Shown: positions 17,313-24,799 of the stretch, piece after piece
Layout of the letters: the number at the start of each line of letters is the position of its first letter
Position numbering within the stretch: the first letter of the stretch is position 1
From: Rhodothermales bacterium
GTDB lineage: Bacteria; Bacteroidota; Rhodothermia; Rhodothermales; UBA10348
NCBI GenBank assembly: GCA_024711125.1
Contig: JANJTM010000081.1
Location: 1-36,743, forward strand
Direction of reading: 5' to 3'
Length of the DNA: 36,743 nt
Notes under the pieces: model-generated
What the model was told of the DNA's origin: nothing
Database searches by the model: none
Seen by the model: only the letters and a program-made list of their open reading frames with translations
Program-made: the position numbers and the translations under genes

Positions 17313-17487
17313 TTCTCTGCCCTTGGTTGTGAAACAACGCGACCCCCGGAGTAGGTGGCCGAGGTGCGACCGGCGGGGATGCCCTGCTTCGGCGCAGGTA
17401 CAGGAAACGGGACGAATTCGCGGATTTGCGATCGTATGGCGTCGGCTTCACGCCGATGCCTTCCGCGCAGACCGGGAAAGCCCGCGG

Positions 17488-17823
17488 TCAGGCCGCGAAC
17501 ATCCGGCCCAGCACGCCCAGCACTTCGGTGCGCGTTTCGTCCGGGATGGAGCCCAGGTTCCGCACGATGCGACCCCGGTCCACGGTGCGGAGCTGGTCGA
17601 GCACGACGTGACCCTCGACCCCGTCGAACCGGCACGGGACGCGGGTCGGCCACGGCCGTCCGCCCGTGCTCATGGGGGCGACGATGAACGTATCGAGGTG
17701 GCGGTTCATCTCGTCGGGGGAGACGACGAGGCAGGGCCGCGTCTTGCGGATCTCGCTGCCTATGGCCGGGTCGAGGGCGACGAGGAGTACGTCACCGAGT
17801 CTTACGGGTGCGCGAAAGGTCAT
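17488..17823 (-). CDS. MazF/PemK-type endoribonuclease toxin
   Basis: A 111-residue PemK/MazF-fold protein, the usual size. It opens with RLGDVLLVALDPAIGSEIRKTRPCLVVS, matching the family's beta-strand pattern 'G.v..v.ldP..G.Ei.K.RP.lVvs', followed by FIVAPMSTGG and GHVVLDQLRTVDRGRI. MazF homologues cleave mRNA at short motifs; the motif cannot be read here. The ATG at 17823 overlaps the stop of the upstream antitoxin gene (ATGA), typical of a type II toxin-antitoxin operon. The longer open frame to 17949 lies over the antitoxin gene and is not used. Confidence 0.88.
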   Translation of the reverse strand: MTFRAPVRLGDVLLVALDPAIGSEIRKTRPCLVVSPDEMNRHLDTFIVAPMSTGGRPWPTRVPCRFDGVEGHVVLDQLRTVDRGRIVRNLGSIPDETRTEVLGVLGRMFAA

Positions 17824-18104
17824 CGGGGCCTGCCGTCCGGATCTTCCGGCCAGCGCCATTCCGACCGATCCCAGTCGCTTTCCGGCAGATCGGAATCGAA
17901 AAGGGTGTCGTCGCCGGACCCGGCCATCTGCGCGAATGCGACATCCCACCCGGCACGCGGCTCGCGGACGGCATGGATCACCAGGCGGTCGTCGAAGACC
18001 TCGATTTCGACCTCGTCCGTGATGCCGGTCCGTTCGAGCCAGGGCTTCGCGAAACGAACGCCCCGGGAGTTTCCGATGCGGACCAGTCGGGTTCGGTAGG
18101 CCAT
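17820..18104 (-). CDS. MazE/AbrB-type antitoxin
   Basis: Antitoxin of 94 residues preceding and overlapping the MazF-like toxin gene. The N-terminus MAYRTRLVRIGNSRGVRFAK is a SpoVT/AbrB swapped-hairpin DNA-binding domain, followed by LERTGITDEVEIEVFDDRLVIH. The C-terminal half (GWDVAFAQMAGSGDDTLFDS onward) is acidic and probably disordered, the usual toxin-neutralising tail. It would repress its own operon together with the toxin. The start ATG at 18104 is set by homology; no clear ribosome site is seen. An inverted repeat lies 8 bp upstream. Confidence 0.85.
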   Translation of the reverse strand: MAYRTRLVRIGNSRGVRFAKPWLERTGITDEVEIEVFDDRLVIHAVREPRAGWDVAFAQMAGSGDDTLFDSDLPESDWDRSEWRWPEDPDGRPR

Positions 18105-18112
18105 GCCGGGGG

Positions 18113-18124
18113 CGAAAGATTTCG
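18113..18124. promoter_or_regulatory. Candidate operator of the MazEF-type module
   Basis: CGAAA-GA-TTTCG is an inverted repeat with perfect 5-bp arms immediately upstream of the antitoxin ATG, in an AT-richer stretch (18110-18160). AbrB-type antitoxins bind dyads in such positions. Support is positional only. Confidence 0.35.
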
Positions 18125-18214
18125 TATCCACTTTGTAATCACGGACAGAATGATTGGTTCCGCTGAACCACCATCGGACCCCGCGATTTCCACGGCATAA
18201 CCTCCCGATGCAGG

Positions 18215-19099
18215 CTACCAGCTCACGTACTTGTACCCCAGCCGGATCAGCTTGTACGCGTCGGCGAGTGTTGGCGCGTCGAACTCGATGGTGTAGCCGT
18301 CGACGCGACGCACGCCGGGGACCGATTCCATGATGTCGCTTCGGGTCGTCGTGTCGAACCGGACGCGCACGGTGACGGGCTCGGTGACCGGCACCGGGAG
18401 CTTGGCCTCGCGCGTCACGAGCGCGGCCCGCGTCGCGGCGGCGAGTTCGTTCCGCACGACGGTCGGATGGGGCATCCGCGCGACCTGCCCTCCGATCGCG
18501 GTCTTCGTGGTCACGACCCGCGTTCCGGGGGAGATCGCGGAAAACTCGGCGGCAAAGGCCGCGTCGCCCGCGGCCATGAGGACCGGGACCCCGACGCTGC
18601 CGGCATAGAGCGCGTTGAGTCCGCCCTCGCCTACCTCGGTTCCGTTGATCCACAGGCCCTTGACCGTGCCGGATCCGGTGTGGGCCAGGAATCCGTCCTC
18701 GGTGCCCGCCATGGCGTGGTAGCCGAGGAAGAACGCGCCCGCGAACGTGCCGTCCAGCTCCTGCACCATGCCGAGCGGCTTGATGTTGCCCTGCACGTAC
18801 TGGACCCGCGGGTCGAGGCGGGTGTGCAGCAGGTTCTGCATGTCGCCATGGGAGTCGTTGACGACGATTTCGGCCGGTCCGATCGCGAGAATGGCCGCGA
18901 CGACGGCGTTCACCTCGTCGGTCATCAGCTCGCGGCCGGTCTGGTAGTCCTTTCCGCCCGTACTCGTCATCGCCGACGTGCCGATGCCGCCGATGCCCTC
19001 CATGTCGACCGAGAGGAAGTAGCGGGGCTGGGCGTGGGACGCCGACGGAACGGCGAGCGCGATGGCCGCCGCGACGGCCAGGATTCTGAATTGCGACAT
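18215..19099 (-). CDS. Exported DppA-like D-aminopeptidase (peptidase M55)
   Basis: Zinc aminopeptidase of 294 residues. Residues proposed as metal or catalytic in Bacillus subtilis DppA (D8, E10, H60, H104, H115, E133) correspond to D32, E34, H84, H128, H140 and E158, a constant offset of 24-25, in the contexts SVDMEG, NDSHGD, GYHAMAG, LAHTG and VGEGG. The offset is a signal peptide (MSQFRILAVAAAIALAVPSASHAQ) that the cytoplasmic enzyme lacks, so this form acts in the periplasm or outside. DppA prefers D-Ala-containing peptides, pointing to peptidoglycan-peptide scavenging, but no dpp transporter genes are nearby. It lies between two toxin-antitoxin pairs. Confidence 0.92.
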   Translation of the reverse strand: MSQFRILAVAAAIALAVPSASHAQPRYFLSVDMEGIGGIGTSAMTSTGGKDYQTGRELMTDEVNAVVAAILAIGPAEIVVNDSHGDMQNLLHTRLDPRVQYVQGNIKPLGMVQELDGTFAGAFFLGYHAMAGTEDGFLAHTGSGTVKGLWINGTEVGEGGLNALYAGSVGVPVLMAAGDAAFAAEFSAISPGTRVVTTKTAIGGQVARMPHPTVVRNELAAATRAALVTREAKLPVPVTEPVTVRVRFDTTTRSDIMESVPGVRRVDGYTIEFDAPTLADAYKLIRLGYKYVSW

Positions 19100-19211
19100 G
19101 AGAGTACCGTGCGAGTGAAGAAATGCACGAAAAGCTACGACGCGAGGTTACCTCGAGACACGTTCTCCGTCAGGGGTAGGAACCAACCCCAGGATTCGTC
19201 GTGGAATCACT

Positions 19212-19225
19212 TGTACAATTGTACG
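19212..19225. promoter_or_regulatory. TGTACA-type operator of the PIN/Phd toxin-antitoxin module
   Basis: The sequence TTGTACAATTGTACG contains a perfect 12-bp palindrome (GTACAATTGTAC, 19213-19224) and two TGTAC cores 8 bp apart. YefM-YoeB repressors are known to bind palindromes with TGTACA cores, and the antitoxin here is of the Phd/YefM family. TACAAT (19214-19219) inside the dyad could be the -10 box, making the toxin transcript nearly leaderless. No convincing -35 is seen. Confidence 0.6.
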
Positions 19226-19230
19226 ACTCC

Positions 19231-19629
19231 GTGCGCATCGTCCTGGACACGTCGGCGCTGATTGCAGTCCTGACCGGGGAGCCTTCCGCCCCCGGGATCG
19301 TGCGCGCGACCTGGGGCACCGAACTGGTCGCGCCGGCTTCCCTGCCCTGGGAGTTCGGAAATGCCATATCGCAGCAGTTCCGCCGTGATCGCATTTCCCT
19401 GGAGTCCGCCAGTAACCTGGTCCACGCCTTCGAGCGCCTTCCGATCGCCCTCGTGGACGTGTCGCTGGAACGGGCCGCCGAGGTAGTCAATGAGACCCGG
19501 CTCTTCGCCTACGACGCGTACATGCTGGTCTGCGCCGAGGCCGTGAGGGCTCCCCTGCTTACGCTGGACCGGCGACTCGCCGCTGCGGCCGCGTCCATGG
19601 GCATAGCCACTGTCGAACTACCCGCATGA
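19231..19629 (+). CDS. PIN-domain ribonuclease toxin (VapC-like)
   Basis: PIN-fold endoribonuclease of 132 residues. The acidic metal-binding residues are present: D6 (RIVLDTSALIAVL), E41 (PWEFGNAI), D95 (LFAYDAYMLVCAEA) and D113 (LLTLDRRL). Family members cut tRNA or rRNA; the target here is unknown. The GTG at 19231 gives the standard VapC N-terminus. An upstream in-frame GTG at 19201 would place the start before the operator palindrome and is less likely. It is the first gene of its operon, its TGA overlapping the antitoxin ATG by ATGA, so the order is toxin before antitoxin. Confidence 0.85.
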   Translation: MRIVLDTSALIAVLTGEPSAPGIVRATWGTELVAPASLPWEFGNAISQQFRRDRISLESASNLVHAFERLPIALVDVSLERAAEVVNETRLFAYDAYMLVCAEAVRAPLLTLDRRLAAAAASMGIATVELPA

Positions 19630-19850
19630 AGGTCTACACGTACTCCCAGGCCCGTCAGAAGCTGGCTTCCCTGCTCGACGAGGCCCGAGCGTCCGGCGAG
19701 GTCCGCATCCGCCGTCGCGACGGACAGGTCTTTTCCGTGCAACCGGTGGCCATGCACGCCTCGCCGCTGGACATAGAGCCCGTCCGGCTCGGATGGAGCC
19801 GGGACGAGATCGTCGAAATCGTGCGCGCGGGGCGGGAGGGCGACCGCTAG
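19626..19850 (+). CDS. Phd/YefM-type antitoxin
   Basis: Small protein of 74 residues. The N-terminal half, YTYSQARQKLASLLDEA followed by GEVRIRRRDGQVFSVQPV, is the Phd/YefM DNA-binding and dimerisation fold. The C-terminal half (DIEPVRLGWSRDEIVEIVRAG) is the likely toxin-neutralising segment. It is translated through a 4-nt overlap from the PIN toxin gene. Phd-family antitoxins with PIN toxins are well known, but the usual order is antitoxin first. It is likely autoregulated through the palindrome at 19212-19225. Confidence 0.82.
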   Translation: MKVYTYSQARQKLASLLDEARASGEVRIRRRDGQVFSVQPVAMHASPLDIEPVRLGWSRDEIVEIVRAGREGDR

Positions 19851-19972
19851 GCAGTGGTCCGAGCGAGCCGGACCGGAGGCCGGAGCCGGAGTCGGGCCCG
19901 GGGGGAGACGGGGACGGTCCAAGGGCCGGAGCCGGGGCCGAAGCCGAGTGCAATATCGGGCAATAGTCGATG

Positions 19973-20076
19973 TATTTGCCCCGTTTTCGGGCCCAATACG
20001 TCGCAAAAGGGTTGAAAATCGACCTATTCACCCTGTTTTGGGGGCAAATACGTCGCAAAGGGGGCGAAATCCCACA
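19973..20076. repeat. Intergenic 52-bp-period dyad repeat array, locus B
   Basis: Two adjacent units (19973-20024, 20025-20076) match at 39 of 52 positions with no gap. Unit one matches unit one of locus A, 13.7 kb away, at 38 of 52 without gaps, so the two loci are homologous. Each unit has a dyad: CCCG-TTTT-CGGG in the first, and TATT..CCCT-GTTTTG-GGGG..AATA in the second. A spacer with ACGTCGCAAA follows. Degenerate flanking sequence may extend the array (19951-19972; a CCGC/GCGG hairpin near 20080). The rest of the 435-bp convergent gap is GC-rich, with CCGGAG-like simple repeats (19870-19950), and holds no gene I can support. Confidence 0.85.
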
Positions 20077-20285
20077 TCCGCGCCTAAGCGGGCGTTCGAG
20101 ACCCGTTTCAAGCGTCCTGTTCGGCGGCCGAGATCCGACCACCGTGCCCCGCCGGCTGTCGGCACCCCCTCCGCGGCCGAGGCCTGGCGCCCACATAGAC
20201 CGCCGCGGCCCAACGCAAGCAACCCGCCGACCGCAGAGCCCCCGTGCCGGCCACCGGGGCCCGCCTCAAACGCCCTTCCGCCCGC

Positions 20286-22631
20286 TCACACCCGTACCAG
20301 GTAGCTCACCTTGGCGAAGAACCCGTCGGCCTGGCGCTTCATCTGGCGGTAGCGGAAGGACTCCGGCTCCTCGAGCGTCGCTCCGTATCCCAGGTACAGC
20401 AGCGTGCCCGGGATCGGACGGTACGAGAAGAGCCAGTCGGCCTGGAAGAGGTTCTCGATCGAGCCGGCGTCCGGGGTCCCGTTCACCAGGATGGGCAATC
20501 CGTCACGGTTGACGAGCGCCGAGCGGTCGCGCGCGGTGTACTGACCGATGAAGCGCAAGAAGATCGAGCGCGTCAGCTGGTATTCCACTTTAAGACGCGG
20601 AATGTCCTCGGTCGAGTACCGGGAGCCGTCCCGCGTGCGGTCGAGCGCCAGTCGCGTGTACTGGAACGTCGCGCGAAGCGACTGGGTCGGGCGAAGATCG
20701 ACCGAGGCCGTCCACTGGTTCTGCCGCCCCGGCGCGGCTTCGCGGAAGATCGGCGTGCGGCCGAAGCCCCACGACGCCGACGCGGTGAAGAGCCGCCAGG
20801 TGGGGGTCGTAACGCGGATCGAGCCGGTGAAGAGGTTGTCCTCGATGTCCGGCACGACGAAGGCCTGCCCACCGCCGAGCGAATACGCCGAGTACATCCA
20901 CGGCTCGAACGCATAGAAATTGCGGGCGATGTTGCCGCCCAGGCTCCAGCCTCCGCGCAGGGTGGCCGACGGGGAGACGGATTCGCTGCCCTCGATGGCG
21001 CCCGCGCCCGGATCGTCGTAGGCCCAGGTGCGCGAAAGCGTGATGAACGCCGACGCCGTCTGGAGGAAGGCCGTCGGCGATCCGTACATGGTCAGGCGGT
21101 TGGAGGCGCGGCCCGACAGGATGTTGGTCCGGTTGACGAAACCGGCCGCGGCCTGGAAATCCTGCGAAACGCCCTCGATTTCGTAGTGGAAGCCCCACGA
21201 ACGGCCGGTGCGGTCCCAGGCGGCAGACCAGGACGCGCCGTCGGTGCCCACGCCGTCGACCTCCGAGATGGACCCGACGGCCTGCATTTCGACGTAGTAC
21301 ATGCGGTCATGGTAGAGCCGCGTGTCCAGGCCCACGAGGCGCGAGAAGTCCCCGCCGTCCTCCCGCGCGGTGAGCACGCCGCCGAGCGTGGCGTTCCGCC
21401 CGAAATCACGCCGGAGGCGCGTGACGAGGAAGAGCGGATTGTCGTCGCCCGAAGCGGAATTGGATGCGTCGTCGGCGGCCAGGATGGTCGCCACGTTGAG
21501 CGCTCCGACCTTGCCGGCCACCTTGGCGCCGACGACCGGCTCGGCGATGCGGCGGGTGTAGATGAGCTGGCCCGGCGTGTCGAAGAGTTCGAGGCCGTCG
21601 AGGAAAAACGGCCGTTTTTCGGGGTAGAAGAGGGCGAACCGCTCGTTGAGCGTGACCTGTCCGATGTCGGCCTCGACCTGCGAGAAGTCGGGGTTGATCG
21701 TGCCGTTGAGCGTGAGGTTCTGGCTGATGCCCCAGCGTACGTCGGCTCCGAATTCGCCGTCGGCGTCATAGCCCCAGGCGCCGTCGGATTCGCGGGAGCC
21801 GTCGAGACGCCCGGTCGCGGTCGGGGTGATTTCGAGGACGAGTCCGCGCTTCATGTCCCGCAGCCCGACGAGTTCGCCGGCCTGGCCGAGGAAGCTCGCG
21901 CTCGCGCGCACGACCGGTGCCCACGAGTCCTGGTAGCCCGAATGCTGTGACTTGCGCAGTACGTGCAGGCCCCAGTTCTGCACGTCGCCCTCCTGGTAGC
22001 GCAGGCTCTTGAACGGAATGCGGATTTCCACCTCGAACCCACCCTCGACCAGCCGACCCTTCGATTCGAAGTAGTAGTCCGGGTTGAGGTCGATGTTGCC
22101 GTCGAGAAAGTTCATCGAGCGCATTCCGCCCCCCATCGCCGAACGGCCGCCGGCGCCGCCGCCGAACGCGTCGGCCCGCGTCCCGTCGGCCTGCACGCCG
22201 AGCGGATTGACCATGAACAGGAAGGAGTTGCGCCGATCGTCGTACGTGTCGAGGAGGATCTGGACCTGGTCCTCGGCCGCGATGTTGTCGCGGTTGGCCT
22301 GGGTGGCCATCACGACGTCCCCGTGCGCTTCGGCCGCCTTCACCCCGAAATGGATGGCGTCGGGCGCGTACCAGACGTAGACCGTGGTTTCTTCTTCCGC
22401 GGGCCGGCTGTCGACCGGCTGGTACTGCGAGAACCCGTTCAGCACGGCGGCCTGCATCCAGACCGCCTCGTCGAGCACGCCGTCGACGACGATCGCGGCC
22501 TCGATGCGCGGAATCTCGACCTGCAGCTGCCGGTCGCGGCCGGAATAGACCTGCTGCGCCGCGACGGGGGTGGCCGACAGCACGAGCACGAGGGCGACGC
22601 ACGGCGCCGCGAACGGACGAAGGAAACGCAT
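20286..22631 (-). CDS. DUF5916 protein: CBM9-like domain plus outer-membrane beta-barrel-like region
   Basis: Exported protein of 781 residues with signal peptide MRFLRPFAAPCVALVLVLSA...AAQ. Residues about 35-240 resemble the family 9 carbohydrate-binding fold: IDGxLDE-type start (VVDGVLDEAVWMQA), then FGVKAAE, FLFMVNPLGVQADG and GGFEVEIRIPFKSLRY. The remainder is DUF5916, with NPDFSQVEADIGQVTLNERFAL, FYPEKRPFFLDG and IYTRRI, followed by alternating aromatic/polar strands ending in aromatic-rich LVRV, as expected for an outer-membrane barrel. The function of this family is not established. It is 45 bp downstream of the APC transporter and probably co-transcribed. It converges on the PIN/Phd operon across repeat array B. 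Confidence 0.87.
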   Translation of the reverse strand: MRFLRPFAAPCVALVLVLSATPVAAQQVYSGRDRQLQVEIPRIEAAIVVDGVLDEAVWMQAAVLNGFSQYQPVDSRPAEEETTVYVWYAPDAIHFGVKAAEAHGDVVMATQANRDNIAAEDQVQILLDTYDDRRNSFLFMVNPLGVQADGTRADAFGGGAGGRSAMGGGMRSMNFLDGNIDLNPDYYFESKGRLVEGGFEVEIRIPFKSLRYQEGDVQNWGLHVLRKSQHSGYQDSWAPVVRASASFLGQAGELVGLRDMKRGLVLEITPTATGRLDGSRESDGAWGYDADGEFGADVRWGISQNLTLNGTINPDFSQVEADIGQVTLNERFALFYPEKRPFFLDGLELFDTPGQLIYTRRIAEPVVGAKVAGKVGALNVATILAADDASNSASGDDNPLFLVTRLRRDFGRNATLGGVLTAREDGGDFSRLVGLDTRLYHDRMYYVEMQAVGSISEVDGVGTDGASWSAAWDRTGRSWGFHYEIEGVSQDFQAAAGFVNRTNILSGRASNRLTMYGSPTAFLQTASAFITLSRTWAYDDPGAGAIEGSESVSPSATLRGGWSLGGNIARNFYAFEPWMYSAYSLGGGQAFVVPDIEDNLFTGSIRVTTPTWRLFTASASWGFGRTPIFREAAPGRQNQWTASVDLRPTQSLRATFQYTRLALDRTRDGSRYSTEDIPRLKVEYQLTRSIFLRFIGQYTARDRSALVNRDGLPILVNGTPDAGSIENLFQADWLFSYRPIPGTLLYLGYGATLEEPESFRYRQMKRQADGFFAKVSYLVRV

Positions 22632-22676
22632 GGACCCGGGGTTACTGGAGCCGCAGAAAATACGGCGCGCCCCGCT

Positions 22677-23984
22677 TCACGCGGGCTTGCCGCCCGATCG
22701 GGACGGAATTGCCACAAACAGCCGGTACACGACGAGCCCGGCCACGAACAGGAGCAACCCGTAGAGCCCGGTCTCCAGGCCCGACCCCAGTACGGCGAAT
22801 ACCGAGAACAGCGCCGATCCGGCGGCCGCGAGCTTCAGCCCGTTGAGCCCGCGCCGACCTTCGCGGCGCTGCATGACCCACTCCGCCGCGCCCGAGGCCG
22901 CGTACGGGACCAGCGTGGCCAACGTCGTCAGTGCGATCAGGAACTCGAACGCCGATACAACGCCCTTCGTGTAGTTGAGTGAAACCAGCAGGGTCGAGAC
23001 GCACCCCGAGAAAAGGATCGCGCGGGCAGGCACCCCGCGGCGGTTCAGACCCGCGAGGAAGGGCGGAAACAGCGCGTCGAGCGCCGCCGCGCGCGGCACC
23101 TGGCCCGACAGCAGCACGTTGGCGTTGAGCGCCCCGAGAATGGAAACGATCGCGCCGGCGGCGACGAGCCGGGATCCGAAACTTCCGAACAGCCGCTCGG
23201 CGGCGGCCGAGAAGGGCGAGTCGGACGCGGCCAGCTCGGCGGCCGGAAGCAGCGACATCACGCCCGCGGTCGCCAGCATGTAGACGATCGTGACGGTGAT
23301 CGTGCCCGTCACGAGCGCCTTCGGAATGGTGCGGCCCGGATCCACCGTATCGTCGGCCGGCACGGTGGCCGCCTCCACCCCGATGAATGCGCCCATGGTG
23401 AGGATGACGATGCCGGCCAGCGTCAGGAAGAGGGACGATTCCGGCGCGGTGGGCGCGGCCACCAGGGCGGCCGGATCCCCCGCCACGAGCCCGGCCGACG
23501 ACACGACGACAAGCGGAAGCAGCTTCAGGACCGTGGTCACCACCTGTACGGCCCCCGCCTCGCGCAGTCCGGCCACGTTGACGCCGACCGTCAGCCAGAC
23601 CACGCCGATCGACACCGACGCCTGGGCGACGGGCGAGGCCGCGAGACCCGGCACGAAAACGCCGAGATACCCGACGAACGCCACCGATACGGCCGCGATC
23701 GCTCCCCAGATCGACACCCAGTAGCCCCAGCCGATCAGGAACGCGGGCAGGCGTCCGAAGGCCGCCAGCGTGTACGCGTACGGCCCTCCGATGTGCGGAA
23801 GACGCCGTGCGAGGGCTGCGAGCGTGAACGCGATGCACAGCGTTCCGCCCGCCGAAACGAGCCATCCGACGAGGCTCAGGCCTCCGTACGGAGCAAGCAC
23901 GGCCGGAAGCATGAAGACCGCCGAGCCGATCATCGTGCCGACGACGAGCGACCACGAGCGCCAGAAACCGAGGGCCTTGTCCAT
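22677..23984 (-). CDS. APC superfamily amino acid permease/antiporter (AdiC-like)
   Basis: Inner-membrane transporter of 435 residues with about twelve hydrophobic segments. Diagnostic APC features are the TM1 unwound region VVGTMIGSAVFMLP, the TM2-3 motif GGPYAYTLAAFG, and the TM6 motif GAFIGVEAATVPADDTVDPGRTIPKAL, as in basic amino-acid/polyamine antiporters such as AdiC. Whether it exchanges or imports, and which amino acid, is not decided by what I can see; no decarboxylase is adjacent. The ATG at 23984 puts the start at MDKALGFWRSW, right before TM1. The open frame extends to 24371 over the divergent deaminase gene and is rejected. It is upstream of the DUF5916 gene. Confidence 0.9.
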   Translation of the reverse strand: MDKALGFWRSWSLVVGTMIGSAVFMLPAVLAPYGGLSLVGWLVSAGGTLCIAFTLAALARRLPHIGGPYAYTLAAFGRLPAFLIGWGYWVSIWGAIAAVSVAFVGYLGVFVPGLAASPVAQASVSIGVVWLTVGVNVAGLREAGAVQVVTTVLKLLPLVVVSSAGLVAGDPAALVAAPTAPESSLFLTLAGIVILTMGAFIGVEAATVPADDTVDPGRTIPKALVTGTITVTIVYMLATAGVMSLLPAAELAASDSPFSAAAERLFGSFGSRLVAAGAIVSILGALNANVLLSGQVPRAAALDALFPPFLAGLNRRGVPARAILFSGCVSTLLVSLNYTKGVVSAFEFLIALTTLATLVPYAASGAAEWVMQRREGRRGLNGLKLAAAGSALFSVFAVLGSGLETGLYGLLLFVAGLVVYRLFVAIPSRSGGKPA

Positions 23985-24090
23985 CGACGGAGGTAGCGGG
24001 GCGAAAGGAAGGCGGGGCCGGGGCGCGGGCACGATACGCTTCGTCCCCGACCAATGCGCGGTTGCCTGGGCGCGCTGTAGATTATTCCGC

Positions 24091-24654
24091 ATGGACACCG
24101 TGTTCATCGATGCCCCGGCGTGGCTCGACGCCTTCCTCGCGGCCCGCGGACCCTGCGCGACCGACGAGGACCGCATGCGGCTCGCGATCGACCTCTCGCG
24201 CGAAAACGTGGTTCGGGGCACGGGCGGGCCGTTCGGCGCCGCCGTCTTCGCCGAGGGAAGTGACCGCCCGGTCGCCGTGGGCGTCAACAGCGTCGTGCGC
24301 CTGCGCAACGCCATGCTGCACGCCGAGGTGACGGCTCTCATGCACGCGGAACAGCGCGTGCGCTCGTTCACGCTGCACCGCTACGGCCTGCCGCGGCACG
24401 AGCTCTACACCTCGTGCGAACCCTGCGCGATGTGCCTGGGGGCCGCGCTGTGGAGCGGCGTCGTGCGCATCGTGTGCGGCGCCACACGGGACGATGCGGA
24501 ATCGCTGGGCTTCGACGAGGGCCCGGTCTTTCCGGCCTCCTATTTCTACCTGGAGGAGCGCGGCATCGAGATCGTGACCGGCGTGCTGCGCGAGGAGGCG
24601 GCGGCGGTGCTGCGGGCCTACGCGGAGAAGGGCGGGCCGGTGTACAACGGCTGA
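24091..24654 (+). CDS. Nucleoside/guanine deaminase-like zinc hydrolase
   Basis: Cytidine-deaminase-fold enzyme of 187 residues. The zinc site is complete: H77 with catalytic E79 in MLHAEVTAL, and C112 and C115 in SCEPCAMC. The preceding GTGGPFGAAVFAEG loop and the overall length resemble guanine deaminases and related nucleoside deaminases more than tRNA-adenosine deaminase TadA; the base deaminated is inferred only. The C-terminal GFDEGPVFPASYFYLEERGIEI region lies where GuaD-like proteins place substrate contacts. It is divergent from the APC gene with 106 bp between. No strong ribosome site precedes the ATG. Confidence 0.88.
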   Translation: MDTVFIDAPAWLDAFLAARGPCATDEDRMRLAIDLSRENVVRGTGGPFGAAVFAEGSDRPVAVGVNSVVRLRNAMLHAEVTALMHAEQRVRSFTLHRYGLPRHELYTSCEPCAMCLGAALWSGVVRIVCGATRDDAESLGFDEGPVFPASYFYLEERGIEIVTGVLREEAAAVLRAYAEKGGPVYNG

Positions 24655-24799
24655 GCCGGACCCGGACGCTTTCGGGCAACCCGCCCGTGAACGCCGCCGC
24701 GTGACACAATCGCGACACGTTGCGGGTTCGCACCCTTCACCGGTGCTTCGTAGGTTCGCGCCTGCTGCCCCCCGTCCGTCCCATCTTCGAGGTACTGCC

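Noticed and set aside
17792-17974. Small minus-strand frame within the MazE/MazF overlap
   Set aside because: It lies entirely inside the antitoxin/toxin coding region in another frame and shows no start signal.
24062-24083. TTGCCT and TAGATT upstream of the deaminase gene as a sigma-70 promoter
   Set aside because: The spacing is only about 10 bp, too short for a -35/-10 pair.
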